A DNA stretch of 64,000 bases from Streptomyces sp. CC0208. GTDB taxonomy: Bacteria > Actinomycetota > Actinomycetes > Streptomycetales > Streptomycetaceae. Positions 26,803 through 36,000 of the stretch are shown here, piece after piece. Position 1 is the stretch's first letter; each line of letters starts with the position of its first letter. Position numbers and translations under genes: made by a program. The notes below the pieces were generated by a model. That model was not told the DNA's origin. It worked only from the letters and a program-made list of their open reading frames with translations, and did not search any database. The DNA is taken from the NCBI RefSeq assembly GCF_003443735.1, contig NZ_CP031969.1, forward strand, positions 5,394,001 through 5,458,000. Reading direction: 5' to 3'.

Positions 26803-29061
26803 CTAACGGGTCTCGGTGACGGGCGTGTGCGTCGCGGGGCGGGGGACGGTGGCCAGCGGGGAGCGGTCGAGCGCTGCCGCCGCCGACGGCACCGGGTGGC
26901 GCTCCGCGAGCGGCACCACGGCCGGCGACCCGGACTCGCCCAGGACGACATGGCGTACGACGCGTTCGGCGGCGCGGCCGTCGTCGTAGGGGCAGAAGCG
27001 TTCGCGGAAAGCCGACCGCAGCTGGGTGGAGCGGGAGCCGCGCCAGTGGCCGGTGGCGAAGATGTCGATCAGTTCGTCCTCGTTGCGCGCGACCGCGCCC
27101 GGCGCGAAGGACCGCAGGTCGAAGTAGGTGCCGCGGGCCGCCTCGTACGCCTCACGGTCGTCGGCGTGGATCACGATCGGGCGGTCCAGGTTGGCGTAGT
27201 CGAACATCAAGGACGAGTAGTCGGTGACCAGGGCGTCCGAGGCCAGACACAGGGACTCGACGCTCGGGTGGTCGCTGACGTCGATGACCCGGCCGGTCGC
27301 GGGGGAGACGAGCGGGCCGCCGTGGCGGTGGTGGGCGCGGGCCAGCACGACGAAGCGGGGGCCCAGACGGCGCAGGACGCGGTCCAGGTCGAGGGTGGTG
27401 CGCTGGGTGCGGCGGTAGTCGCGGTGGGTGGGCGCGTACAGGATCGCCACCGAGCCCTCGGGGACGCCCAGGGACTCGCGCAGGCGCCGTACGTCCTCCG
27501 AAGTGGCCCGCTGGAACACGTCGTTGCGGGGATAGCCGTAGGGGAGCGTGGTGTAGCGGCCGGGGTAGACCCGCTCCCAGGTCAGGGTGGTGTGGCGGTT
27601 GGGGGACAGGAGGTAGTCCCACTGGTCGACGCCCCTCAGCATCGCCTCGAAGTCCACGTCCCCTGCCGCCGCCGGGCGTTCCTGGAGGTCCAGGCCCATG
27701 TGCTTGAGGGGCGTGCCGTGTTGGGTCTGGACGAGGACCTGGCCGGGGCGCTTGACCAGGCGGCGGTCGAAGTCGGTGTTGTCGACGAGGTACTTGGAGC
27801 GGGCCAGCGCCGTCCAGTAGGCAGCCGTGCCCGGGCGCAGCCTGAGGGTGGCCGTCGGGATGGTGTGGTGGTGCTCGGGACGGGCGATCCACGCGGTGCG
27901 GATGTGCGGGGCGAAGGTGCGGAACGCCTCCTCCAGCGCGCCCGGGTTGCAACTGTGGCCGCGGCCCCCGTACGCGGCGAAGACGGCACGGTCCTCGCGC
28001 AGCGGGAGGCGGAGCTGGACGCGGTAGTGGAGCCGGAGGGCCACCGCGTGCAGGGACTTGGCGAGGCGTACGACCGGGCGGGCGGTCCGGCGGCCGAGGC
28101 TCAGGGCCAGTTCGGTGAGCCGTTGGGTGCGGTAGAGGCCCAGGCGGATCACGGTGTGGCGCAGCCGGGAGCGCGCCGGGACCGGGTGGCCCGGGACGCG
28201 GTGGGCGCGGTAGTGGTCGCGGGCCCGCCGCAGGAACTCGGCCCGGGTGCCGTGCGGGAGGCGGTGCCGGTCGGTGAACACCGCCGAGAGGTGGTCCACC
28301 ATGAGGCGGAACAACACCGGCCGCCACCGGGCGAGTTCGGGGCGCGCGTCGATGTGTGCGAAGACCCTGTCGTACTGGTCGAAGAGGTCGAAGTGGCCGG
28401 CCGCGTCGGGGAGTTCGCCTCCGCGGTGCCGCCGGTGGTGGACGCAGACGCGGTCCAGGGTGGCGATCGACTCGGCGGCCGTCAGGGCCGGGTAGGTCCA
28501 GGGCAGGTCCGTGTGGTGACCGGGCGGGAAGGTGAGACCCGCACGCTCGACGAACTCCCTGCGGTACGCCTTGTTCCAGGCCACCGAACGCACCCGCAGC
28601 AGCCCCGGACGGTCCTCCAGGCGGAACGGCGCCGGGCCCCGCTCGGTGAGCCGGCCCGCGAAGGCGTCGCGGACGCTCTCGCCCGACCAGTGGACGAGCG
28701 CGTGGTCGTGGACCAGGACGTCCGGCTCGCCGGTCTCCTTCAGCCGGTCGGCGATCGCCCGCAGCGCGTGCGGGGCGAGGGTGTCGTCGCCGTCGAGGAA
28801 CAGCAGGTAGTCGCCGCTCGCCTCGGCCGTCCCGGCGTTGCGGGCGGGACCGAGTCCCGCGTTCTGCGCCAGGTGGACCGCCCGGACCCGTGGATCACGG
28901 GCCGCGAACTCGTCGACGATCTCGCCGCACGCGTCCGGCGAGCGGTCGTCGACCGCGATCAGCTCCAGATCCTCGTACGACTGTGACAGCACCGATTCCA
29001 GGCACGCCGGCAGGTACGCCTGAACCTTGTACGCGGGGACGATGACACTGAACCTGGGCAC
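26803..29061 (-). CDS. GT2 glycosyltransferase / CDP-glycerol glycerophosphotransferase fusion
   Basis: The 752-residue two-domain cytoplasmic enzyme begins with a GT-A (GT2) domain, residues 1-~220: PRFSVIVPAYKVQAYLPACL, VDDRSPD and the metal-binding LFLDGDDT. The C-terminal domain (~380-720) is TagF-like: TQHGTPLKHMGLDLQ, YAPTHRD and the conserved VTDYSSLMFDYA near ~660. TagF-type enzymes polymerise poly(glycerol phosphate) from CDP-glycerol; the fused GT2 domain probably adds sugar or starts the chain. The GTG start begins exactly at the GT2 motif. With galE and the TagGH-like exporter it suggests wall teichoic acid synthesis. Confidence 0.9.
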   Translation of the reverse strand: MPRFSVIVPAYKVQAYLPACLESVLSQSYEDLELIAVDDRSPDACGEIVDEFAARDPRVRAVHLAQNAGLGPARNAGTAEASGDYLLFLDGDDTLAPHALRAIADRLKETGEPDVLVHDHALVHWSGESVRDAFAGRLTERGPAPFRLEDRPGLLRVRSVAWNKAYRREFVERAGLTFPPGHHTDLPWTYPALTAAESIATLDRVCVHHRRHRGGELPDAAGHFDLFDQYDRVFAHIDARPELARWRPVLFRLMVDHLSAVFTDRHRLPHGTRAEFLRRARDHYRAHRVPGHPVPARSRLRHTVIRLGLYRTQRLTELALSLGRRTARPVVRLAKSLHAVALRLHYRVQLRLPLREDRAVFAAYGGRGHSCNPGALEEAFRTFAPHIRTAWIARPEHHHTIPTATLRLRPGTAAYWTALARSKYLVDNTDFDRRLVKRPGQVLVQTQHGTPLKHMGLDLQERPAAAGDVDFEAMLRGVDQWDYLLSPNRHTTLTWERVYPGRYTTLPYGYPRNDVFQRATSEDVRRLRESLGVPEGSVAILYAPTHRDYRRTQRTTLDLDRVLRRLGPRFVVLARAHHRHGGPLVSPATGRVIDVSDHPSVESLCLASDALVTDYSSLMFDYANLDRPIVIHADDREAYEAARGTYFDLRSFAPGAVARNEDELIDIFATGHWRGSRSTQLRSAFRERFCPYDDGRAAERVVRHVVLGESGSPAVVPLAERHPVPSAAAALDRSPLATVPRPATHTPVTETR

Positions 29062-29150
29062 GGCACATCCAAGGGTCGGCGCGGGCGGTCTGCCCGGGAA
29101 CGCCCCACGGCGGCGCGGGGTTACGGTCCGTACGGCATTCGGGCGAACGC

Positions 29151-29182
29151 GAGGGGGCGGGCCGGTGCCGGCCCGCCCCCTC
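29151..29182. terminator. Terminator of the first sugar ABC operon
   Basis: A perfect 15-bp inverted repeat (GAGGGGGCGGGCCGG and its complement around TG) lies 19 nt beyond the last gene of the minus-strand operon. Confidence 0.8.
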
Positions 29183-29201
29183 AATCGGGCTGTCCCACGC
29201 G

Positions 29202-30110
29202 CTACTTGACCGCGCCCGCCATCACGCCGGACACGAACTGCCGCTGGAACGCGAAGAACACGATCAGCGGAATCACCATCGAGATGAACGCGCCCGGTGC
29301 CAGGACGTCGACGTTGTCGGCGAAGGCACGCATCTGGGTCTGCAGGGCGACCGTGATCGGCTGGCTGTCGGCGTCCGTGAACACCAGCGCGATCAGCATG
29401 TCGTTCCACACCCACAGGAACTGGAAGATGCCGAGGCTCGCGATCGCGGGCCCGCCGAGCGGCATCACCACCCTTGCGAACAGGCGCAGTTCACCCGCGC
29501 CGTCGAGCCGTGCCGCCTCCAGGAGTTCGCGGGGGATCTCCGCGAAGAAGTTCCGCAGCAGGAACACCGCGAACGGCAGGCCGAAGCCCACATGGAAGAG
29601 GATCACTCCCAGGATGTTGCCGAACAGGCCGATCTTGCCGAAGAGTTCGGCGATCGGGATCAGCGCCACCTGCACCGGCACCACCAGCAGACCGACCACG
29701 CCCATGAACCACCAGTCGCGGCCCGGGAACTCCATCCACGCGAACGCGTAACCCGCGAGCGCGCCGATGACGATGACCAGGAGCGTCGCCGGGACCGTGA
29801 TCAGGATGGTGTTGACGATGGAGTGCGTGATGTCGCTGTTCTGCAGGAGCTTCTGGTAGCTGTCGAGGGTGAGCTGGGACGGCTCGCTGAAGACCTTCCA
29901 CCAGCCGCTCGCCGTGAGGTCCTCCGGGCTGCGCAGCGAGGAGATCAGCAGCCCGATCGTCGGCACCAGCCAGAACAGGCCGACGACCACGAGGAGGACG
30001 CTGATCAGGCCGCCGCTGACGCGCTCGACGAGCCGTGAGCCGAGCGACTGCTTCGCCTTCGCCCTGTCCGCCGGTGCCGTCTCGGGAAGCCTTTCGGCCT
30101 GAGTGGTCAT
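29202..30110 (-). CDS. Sugar ABC transporter permease, MalG-type
   Basis: This 302-residue permease has six predicted membrane helices. The cytoplasmic EAA loop reads EIPRELLEAARLDGAGELRLFARVVMPLGGP, which docks the ATPase, and the C-terminus QRQFVSGVMAGAVK is typical of carbohydrate (CUT1) permeases. It overlaps the upstream permease by 4 nt (ATGA), showing translational coupling. No ATPase gene is in the operon; in Streptomyces the shared MsiK ATPase encoded elsewhere usually serves such importers (inference). ATG 30110 is chosen from the overlap. Confidence 0.92.
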   Translation of the reverse strand: MTTQAERLPETAPADRAKAKQSLGSRLVERVSGGLISVLLVVVGLFWLVPTIGLLISSLRSPEDLTASGWWKVFSEPSQLTLDSYQKLLQNSDITHSIVNTILITVPATLLVIVIGALAGYAFAWMEFPGRDWWFMGVVGLLVVPVQVALIPIAELFGKIGLFGNILGVILFHVGFGLPFAVFLLRNFFAEIPRELLEAARLDGAGELRLFARVVMPLGGPAIASLGIFQFLWVWNDMLIALVFTDADSQPITVALQTQMRAFADNVDVLAPGAFISMVIPLIVFFAFQRQFVSGVMAGAVK

Positions 30111-31450
30111 CGCCGTACCTCCCGCCTGAGCCGACGAATGTTGAACCACATCACCGGGATCACCAGCAGCAGCAGGAACACCGAGATGGCGCTCGCGATA
30201 CCCGGCTGGTCCTCGGCGAAGCCCTTGCGGTACAGCTCCAGCGCGAGGACGTTCGCGTCGTCCTGCGAGGAGCCCGGGGGGATGATGAAGACCAGGTCGA
30301 AGATCTTCAGGACGTTGATCATCAGGGTCACGGTGACGACCGCGAGGACAGGGGCGAGGAGGGGGATGGTGACCCTGCGGAAGACCTGCCACTCGCTCGC
30401 GCCGTCGACCCGGGCCGCCTCCAGGAGTTCGCGGGGGATGCCCGCGAGCCCGGCCGCGATCAGCACCATCGCGAAACCGGCCCACATCCAGATGTACGAC
30501 CCGATGATCGCCGGCGTCACCAGCGACGGGCCGAGCCAGTCGATCCCGTTGTAGGCCTCCTTGAAGTTGCTCGCCGGAAGCCGCAGTTGGGCCCCGTCGG
30601 CCTTCTCCGAGAAGGAGAACGTGCCGTCGTCCCCGGCCTTCGCCGTCTCGACGACCTTGCCGTCCTTGACCGCCTCGATCTTCATGCCGGGGTAGCCGAG
30701 TTCGGTCGGGTCCACCCCGCCGAGCTTGCCGACGCCCTTGCCGCGTGTGAAGTCCTGCCAGGTCGTCCCGGTGATCCTGCCCGGGTCCGCCTGCGGCGCC
30801 ACGGCCTTCTTCGCGTCGCCGGGCATCTGGTCCGGGGCGACGCCCACCAGGGGCAGGGTGATGGTGCCGCCGGTGTGGACCGTGGTCTTGGTGATGAAAC
30901 CGCCGCCCTGGGCCACCAGTGGCGAGTTCCGGCCCGGGTGGGCCTTCGGGAACGCCGAGGCCTGCGCGAACGTGTCGTGCACGCCCACCCATACCGCGTT
31001 CGCGAACCCCTTGTCCGGGTCCTGGTCGTAGACGAGCCGGAAGATGATGCCCGCCGCCAGCATGGAGATCGCCATCGGCATGAAGACGACCAGCTTGAAC
31101 GCCGTTCCCCAGCGCACCCGTTCGGTCAGCACCGCGAAGATCAGACCGAGCGCGGTGGAGATCGTGGGCGCGAACACCACCCAGATGATGTTGTTCTTCA
31201 GGGCCGTGCGGATGCCGTCGTCGGTGAACAGGGCCTTGTAGTTGTCGATTCCGGCGAATCCGTCGCCGGACTGGTTGTAGAAGCTGCGGACGATCGAGTA
31301 CCCGATCGGGTAGACCACGAGCGCGCCCAGCAGCACGAGGGCGGGCAGCAGGAACATCACTGCCACGGTCCTGCGTGTGCCGGTCACGCTCTTGCGCGAC
31401 TTGGGGGAGGCAGGGGCCGGTGGGACCCCTGCCTCGGTGACCGATGTCAT
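30107..31450 (-). CDS. Sugar ABC transporter permease, MalF-type with extracytoplasmic insert
   Basis: This 447-residue permease is longer than the usual ~300. N-terminal helices (TVAVMFLLPALVLLGALVV) and the core permease domain with EAA loop GIPRELLEAARVDGASEWQVFRRVTIPLLAP are normal. Between helices, residues ~145-300 form a large outside loop. Part of it (PGMKIEAVKDGKVVETAKAG and DGTFSFSEK, residues ~250-285) resembles a carboxypeptidase-regulatory/transthyretin-like beta-sandwich. MalF of E. coli also has a large periplasmic domain contacting the binding protein, so this insert may do the same. It lies 4 nt after the binding-protein stop and overlaps the next permease. Confidence 0.9.
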   Translation of the reverse strand: MTSVTEAGVPPAPASPKSRKSVTGTRRTVAVMFLLPALVLLGALVVYPIGYSIVRSFYNQSGDGFAGIDNYKALFTDDGIRTALKNNIIWVVFAPTISTALGLIFAVLTERVRWGTAFKLVVFMPMAISMLAAGIIFRLVYDQDPDKGFANAVWVGVHDTFAQASAFPKAHPGRNSPLVAQGGGFITKTTVHTGGTITLPLVGVAPDQMPGDAKKAVAPQADPGRITGTTWQDFTRGKGVGKLGGVDPTELGYPGMKIEAVKDGKVVETAKAGDDGTFSFSEKADGAQLRLPASNFKEAYNGIDWLGPSLVTPAIIGSYIWMWAGFAMVLIAAGLAGIPRELLEAARVDGASEWQVFRRVTIPLLAPVLAVVTVTLMINVLKIFDLVFIIPPGSSQDDANVLALELYRKGFAEDQPGIASAISVFLLLLVIPVMWFNIRRLRREVRR

Positions 31451-31454
31451 CGCG

Positions 31455-32846
31455 TCAGTTCCCGTAGGCGGCCGCCGCGTCGGCCTCCAGCTTCGCCTGC
31501 GTGCCCGCGACGTTCTTCGGGTTCGTCAGGAAGTCCTGGAGCGCCTTCCACTCACCCTTGCCGGGGGTGCCGCCGAAGGCCTGCGGGGCCTGGTCGGACA
31601 TGTCGAAGCGGAAGTCGTCGCCCGAGTCGATCAGCGCCTTGGCGATCTTCTGCTGCACCGGGTTCGGGTACGACGAGATGTCCACGTTCTTGTTCGGCGA
31701 GAGATAGCCGCCCAGCTTGGCCTGGATCGTCGCCGCGTCCGGGGAGGCCAGGAACGTGGCCAGTGCCTGCGCCGCCTTGGAGTCCTTGAGGATCACGGCC
31801 GCGTCGCCGCCGGAGACCACGGGGGCGGTGTCACCGACCTTCGGGAACGGGAACACCTTCGCGTCCGTGCCGACCTTCGCCTTGGCGGTCTGGATGTTGA
31901 CCTGCGCGAAGTCACCCTCGTAGACCATCGCCGCCTTGGGCTGGTCGCCGCCGGTGAAGGTCTGGGTCACCGAGGCCGGGAAGTCGGTCTGCAGCGCGCC
32001 CTTGGCGCCGCCCGCGACATAGTCCTTCTTGCCCCACACCTGGGCCAGCGTGGTCAGGGCGTTCTTCACGGACGGGTCCGTCCACTTGATCTCGTGCTTG
32101 GCGAGCTGGTCGTACTTCTCCGGGCCCGCCTGGGAGAGGTAGACGTTCTCGAACCAGTCCGTCAGGGTCCAGCCCTCGGCACCGCCCACGGAGAACGGGG
32201 TCACGCCCGAGTCGTAGACCGTCTGGGCGGTGGTGAGCAGTTCGTCCCACGTCTTCGGCTCGGTGGCGCCCGCGTTCTCGAAGACCTTGGCGTTGTACCA
32301 GATCAGCGACTTGTTGGCGGCCTTGTAGTAGACGCCGTACTGGGTGCCGCCGACCTTGCCGATGTCCTGCCAGCCCTGCGAGTAGTTCTTGGCGAGCTCC
32401 GCCTTGGCCTCCGTGCCGAGGGGCTTGGCCCACTTCTTGTCCACGGCCTGCTTGATCGCGCCGGGCTGCGGGAGCATCGCGATGTCCGGCGGCTGTCCGC
32501 CCGCGACCTTCGAGCCCAGGAAGTTCACGATCGGGTCCTGGGCGGGCACGAAGGTCACCTTGGCGCCGGTGCGCTTCTCGAACTCCGCCAGGACCTTCTT
32601 GAAGTTGGCCTGCTCCTCACCGCTCCAGACGGCGGCGACCTCCAGGCTCTGGCCGTTCAGTTTGGGGAGGGTGACCGTGGTGCCGGTCTCCTTGCCGCCT
32701 GTGGCGCCCGAGTCACTGCTCTTGTCGTCGTCTCCGCCGCATGCGGTGAGCGACAGGGCGAGGGCCGCCGCCAGGGCGGCGGCCGCCGATTTCGCAGCCC
32801 TGTTCGCTGACCTTGGCTTCCGCTGTGTGCTGCTGGTGCTGCGCAT
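31455..32846 (-). CDS. Sugar ABC transporter substrate-binding lipoprotein
   Basis: The 463-residue lipoprotein has a twin-basic N-terminus, a hydrophobic segment and the lipobox LSLTACGG, followed by an acidic Ser-rich linker and a family-1 extracellular binding fold. Typical features are KVLAEFEKRTGAKVTFV, DIAMLPQPGAIKQAV, LIWYNAKVFENAGATEPKTW and a Trp-rich cleft (EGWTLTDWFENVYL). It captures a sugar, probably an oligosaccharide, for the two downstream permeases. The ATG was chosen because the signal peptide starts there. It is the first gene of the operon, with a 12-bp palindrome just upstream. The substrate is not readable from sequence. Confidence 0.91.
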   Translation of the reverse strand: MRSTSSTQRKPRSANRAAKSAAAALAAALALSLTACGGDDDKSSDSGATGGKETGTTVTLPKLNGQSLEVAAVWSGEEQANFKKVLAEFEKRTGAKVTFVPAQDPIVNFLGSKVAGGQPPDIAMLPQPGAIKQAVDKKWAKPLGTEAKAELAKNYSQGWQDIGKVGGTQYGVYYKAANKSLIWYNAKVFENAGATEPKTWDELLTTAQTVYDSGVTPFSVGGAEGWTLTDWFENVYLSQAGPEKYDQLAKHEIKWTDPSVKNALTTLAQVWGKKDYVAGGAKGALQTDFPASVTQTFTGGDQPKAAMVYEGDFAQVNIQTAKAKVGTDAKVFPFPKVGDTAPVVSGGDAAVILKDSKAAQALATFLASPDAATIQAKLGGYLSPNKNVDISSYPNPVQQKIAKALIDSGDDFRFDMSDQAPQAFGGTPGKGEWKALQDFLTNPKNVAGTQAKLEADAAAAYGN

Positions 32847-32870
32847 CACGACCCCGTTCTTCGTTCCTCG

Positions 32871-32882
32871 TCGAACGTTCGA
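32871..32882. promoter_or_regulatory. Perfect 12-bp palindrome before the binding-protein gene
   Basis: TCGAACGTTCGA is centred 31 nt upstream of the ATG. LacI-family operators commonly have an AACGTT-like core, so this is a plausible repressor site for the sugar operon, although no regulator gene is adjacent. Confidence 0.5.
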
Positions 32883-33002
32883 GGGCTGTCCCGTGCGATC
32901 TGGTCTACGCCGGGGGAACGAGGTCGGCAAGTGGGCGTCCACTGTCAAGCGGGTGATCGTAATGGCGTCGTGACCAGTGCCGGTGCGTCGTGGCATGCGT
33001 CG

Positions 33003-33023
33003 CCCGGGGGCGGTGCCCCCGGG
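33003..33023. terminator. Hairpin downstream of the FHA-FtsK gene
   Basis: A perfect 9-bp stem (CCCGGGGGC/GCCCCCGGG) with a 3-nt loop lies 13 nt beyond the minus-strand stop of the FHA protein gene. It probably prevents read-through into the sugar operon. Confidence 0.7.
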
Positions 33024-33035
33024 ATCCCTCGACGT

Positions 33036-36000
33036 CTAGAGCAGTGACGGGACCTCTGCTGCTGCCACTTCCCGCGCTGCCCGTTCCAATGCACTCGCCA
33101 GCAGGGCAAGATCCGTCGGGCCGTTGCCCAGTTCCCGGACCGGGCGGCGGGCCGGGGGGTCGCCCATGCGGTCCCATTCCAGCGGGACGACCGTGGGCCG
33201 CAGGGTCGCGGTACGGGGGATGCGGCCGGTGACCCGGCCGGCCTGGAACGCCGTGATCCGGCCGTCCGGCCAGGTCAGCCGGCCGCGGCCGGGTGCCGGT
33301 TCGTCCGGTCCGGTGGCCGGGGGGTCCAGGCTGACGCGGAGAGTGGCCCGGCGGGCCGCTTCCGACTCGGCCGTACGGCCGCCCGGGCCGGTCGCGACCA
33401 CCAGGTGGACGCCCAGGCGCTCGCCCTCACGGGACACCGCCTCCAGCGCGCGTATGACCGAGCCGGCGGCCGGCCTGCCCGGGGAGCCGAGGGGCGGGGA
33501 GACCAGGGCGTCCAGGTCGTCCACGATCACGACCAGACGGTGGAGCGGGGGTGCCGTGTCGGTGCGACGGCGGGCCGCACCGGGGCGCAGGCGGATCGTG
33601 GAGCTGGGCGGCGAGTCGAGGTCGCCGCCGGCCTCGTCGCCGGAAGGACCCGCGGTGCCGGTCGGGTTGCGGGGGGACGCCGTGCGCTGGGCGACCATGC
33701 GGCCCGACAGCTCCCGGCCGGTGTGCCACTCCGCGAAGTCGCAGCGGCCCAGCAACTCCGCGCGCCGCTTCAGCTCGGCGCTCAGGGACTGGGCGAACTC
33801 CCGCATGCGGACCGGGTCGTTGGCGGTGAGGTGGGTGGTCACATGCGGCACGTCCGTGCACACGCGCAGGCCCTCGCCCTGGCCGCCGCTCACACTGTCC
33901 CGTCCGTCCATCAGGACGACGCTGAGACGGTCGGGGCGCTCGGCCGCGGCCAGCGAGGCGACGACCGCCCGCAGCAGTTCCGTACGGCCGCTGCCCGCGG
34001 GGCCCTCGATCAGCAGATGCGGGCCCTCGGCCACGAGGTCGGCGCAGACCGGGCCGCGCGGTCCGGCCCCCAGCACCGCCCACGCCCGGCCGCCGAGCGA
34101 CTCCGGGTCGTCGGCCGCGTCCGCCCAGCGGGTCATCAGCGACGGCGGGGTGGCCCGGGCCAGCCCCAACTCGTCCAGCAGGCGCGCCGACTGGGGCAAC
34201 GGCGAGGACACGCGCGCGTGCCCCGCACCGGCGGTGCCGTCCGTCCGCAGCGGCGCCAGCGCCCGTGCGAACCGCTCGGCCCAGGCCGCGGAGACGGCGT
34301 CCACGGCGGCGACCGTGCCGTGGCCCACAGGGGTGGGGGCCGCGGTGAGGTGCAGGGTGTCGGCGTCGGTGCGCGGGCCCGGGCCGGTGGGACGGGCCTT
34401 GGCGCCGCTGCGGGACGCGTCCGCGTGACGGGTCTCCGCCGGGCCGGGGCGGTCGGGCCCGGGGTGGTTGCGGGAGGCGCCGGTCACGTCGGTCTCGGCG
34501 CCCGCCCCCGCGGGAACCCCGGTCCGGGCCACCCGCATCAGCCGCAATGCCGTCGCCACGTCCCCGCTGAGCAGGCCGACCGCCCCGCACTCGCGGAAGG
34601 TCGGGGCCGCCGCGCACGCCGCCTCGTACGTGTCCGTCACCGGAGAGGCGGGCGAGGCCGGGGCCGTCTCCGCCAGGCACACGATGTGGATGCCGGCCCG
34701 GGGGCCCTCTGCCGCCAGCCGCGCCACGGCCCTGCGCAGACCCGCGCCGCCGGGGTCGCCGTCCACGACGACCACGGTGTACGGCCCCGGGAAACCACCG
34801 CTCGTCTCGTCCTCGGCGTCCTCCCGGGCCCAGGAGGGCCGCCGGGCGGTGTCCCGGGGGCGGTCCTGCGGGGCGGCGGAGCGGGCGGCCGGAACGGTCC
34901 TGCGCCCGGGAGCGGGCTCGGCGTCGGCCAGGTGGTCGTCCAGGCGCCGCAGAAGTTCGTCGGTGCGGGCCGCCGCCTGTTCGCGGTCGTGGGCGAGGAG
35001 GAGGCGGCAGTCCTGGCCGTGGCCCGGACGGACATGGGGGAGCCAGCCCAGCCAGGACCACTCGGCGGTGCGCTCCTGCGCGGACCGGGAGCGGTCCGTG
35101 CTGATCAGGACGATCTCCAGGGTCTCGGGCGCGTGCAGGGCGGCCAGCTGGGCCACCACCGCGCGGGCCAGCCCGGACAGGCGGGCGCGGGGACCGGCCA
35201 GGCCCAGGGCGCCGGCCTCGCGCAGATCCGCGGTGACCGGGACGGCCGGCAGCAGCCCCGAGCCGTCCGGGGCCGCCCGGTCGGCGGTGCCGAGCCGCAC
35301 GGTGAGCGCCTCCGGATGCCCGGGCCCGCGCTCCCACAGACGCGCGCCGGGACCCAGCGCCGTCAGCAGCAGGGCGGCCGGGTCGGGCCAGACCTCGGGC
35401 ACCTGGGGCGCGTCGGCCGACGGCACCGCGGTGACCGGCGCTGCCGTGCCGTCGTACGCCTCGTCCCGCTCGGACGGCTCCTGTTCGCTCCGCGCCCCGG
35501 CCAGCCGCCGGGCCCACGCGGACAGCCCCCCGCGCCGCCGCACGCCCTGCGGTACGTCGGTCCCGCGCAGGGGGGTGCCCTTGCGACGGCCGGCAGCGGG
35601 GGCGTCCGGGGCGTCGGAGGCGGGGGTGGAGGACGGGCGGGCGGAGGAAGGGGAGGGCTGGTCCTGGTCGGCAGGCGGAGGTGGGGGGAGGGCGGTCGTG
35701 CGCGTGACTTCGAAGGAGCCGAGCCCGGACCGGCTGCCGTGGGTGTCGCCGCCGGAATCCCTGCCACGTCCGTCGGCGGGAGCGTCGGAGACGGCTCCGG
35801 CCCGGGGCTTGCCGTCGGTGTCCGGACGGCCGCCGCCGACGTCGTCCCGGCGCTCGATCCGGGGCGCACCGCCCTGGCCGGGCACGACGACCGGTGACTC
35901 GGTGGGGCGGTGGCCCTGCGCTCCCGTGGATTCGGGGCCGCCGCCCGAGGAGCCCCAGCTCCCGGAGCCGTAGGCGTGATGGGTCCGGTCGGTGGGCGGC

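Noticed and set aside
26667-26819. Possible 50-residue protein after galE (ends WTDGSVWDGTGWTAWAPP)
   Set aside because: The Trp-rich end faintly resembles a DUF2510 motif, but there is no ribosome-binding site and it overlaps the convergent gene's end; too weak to call.
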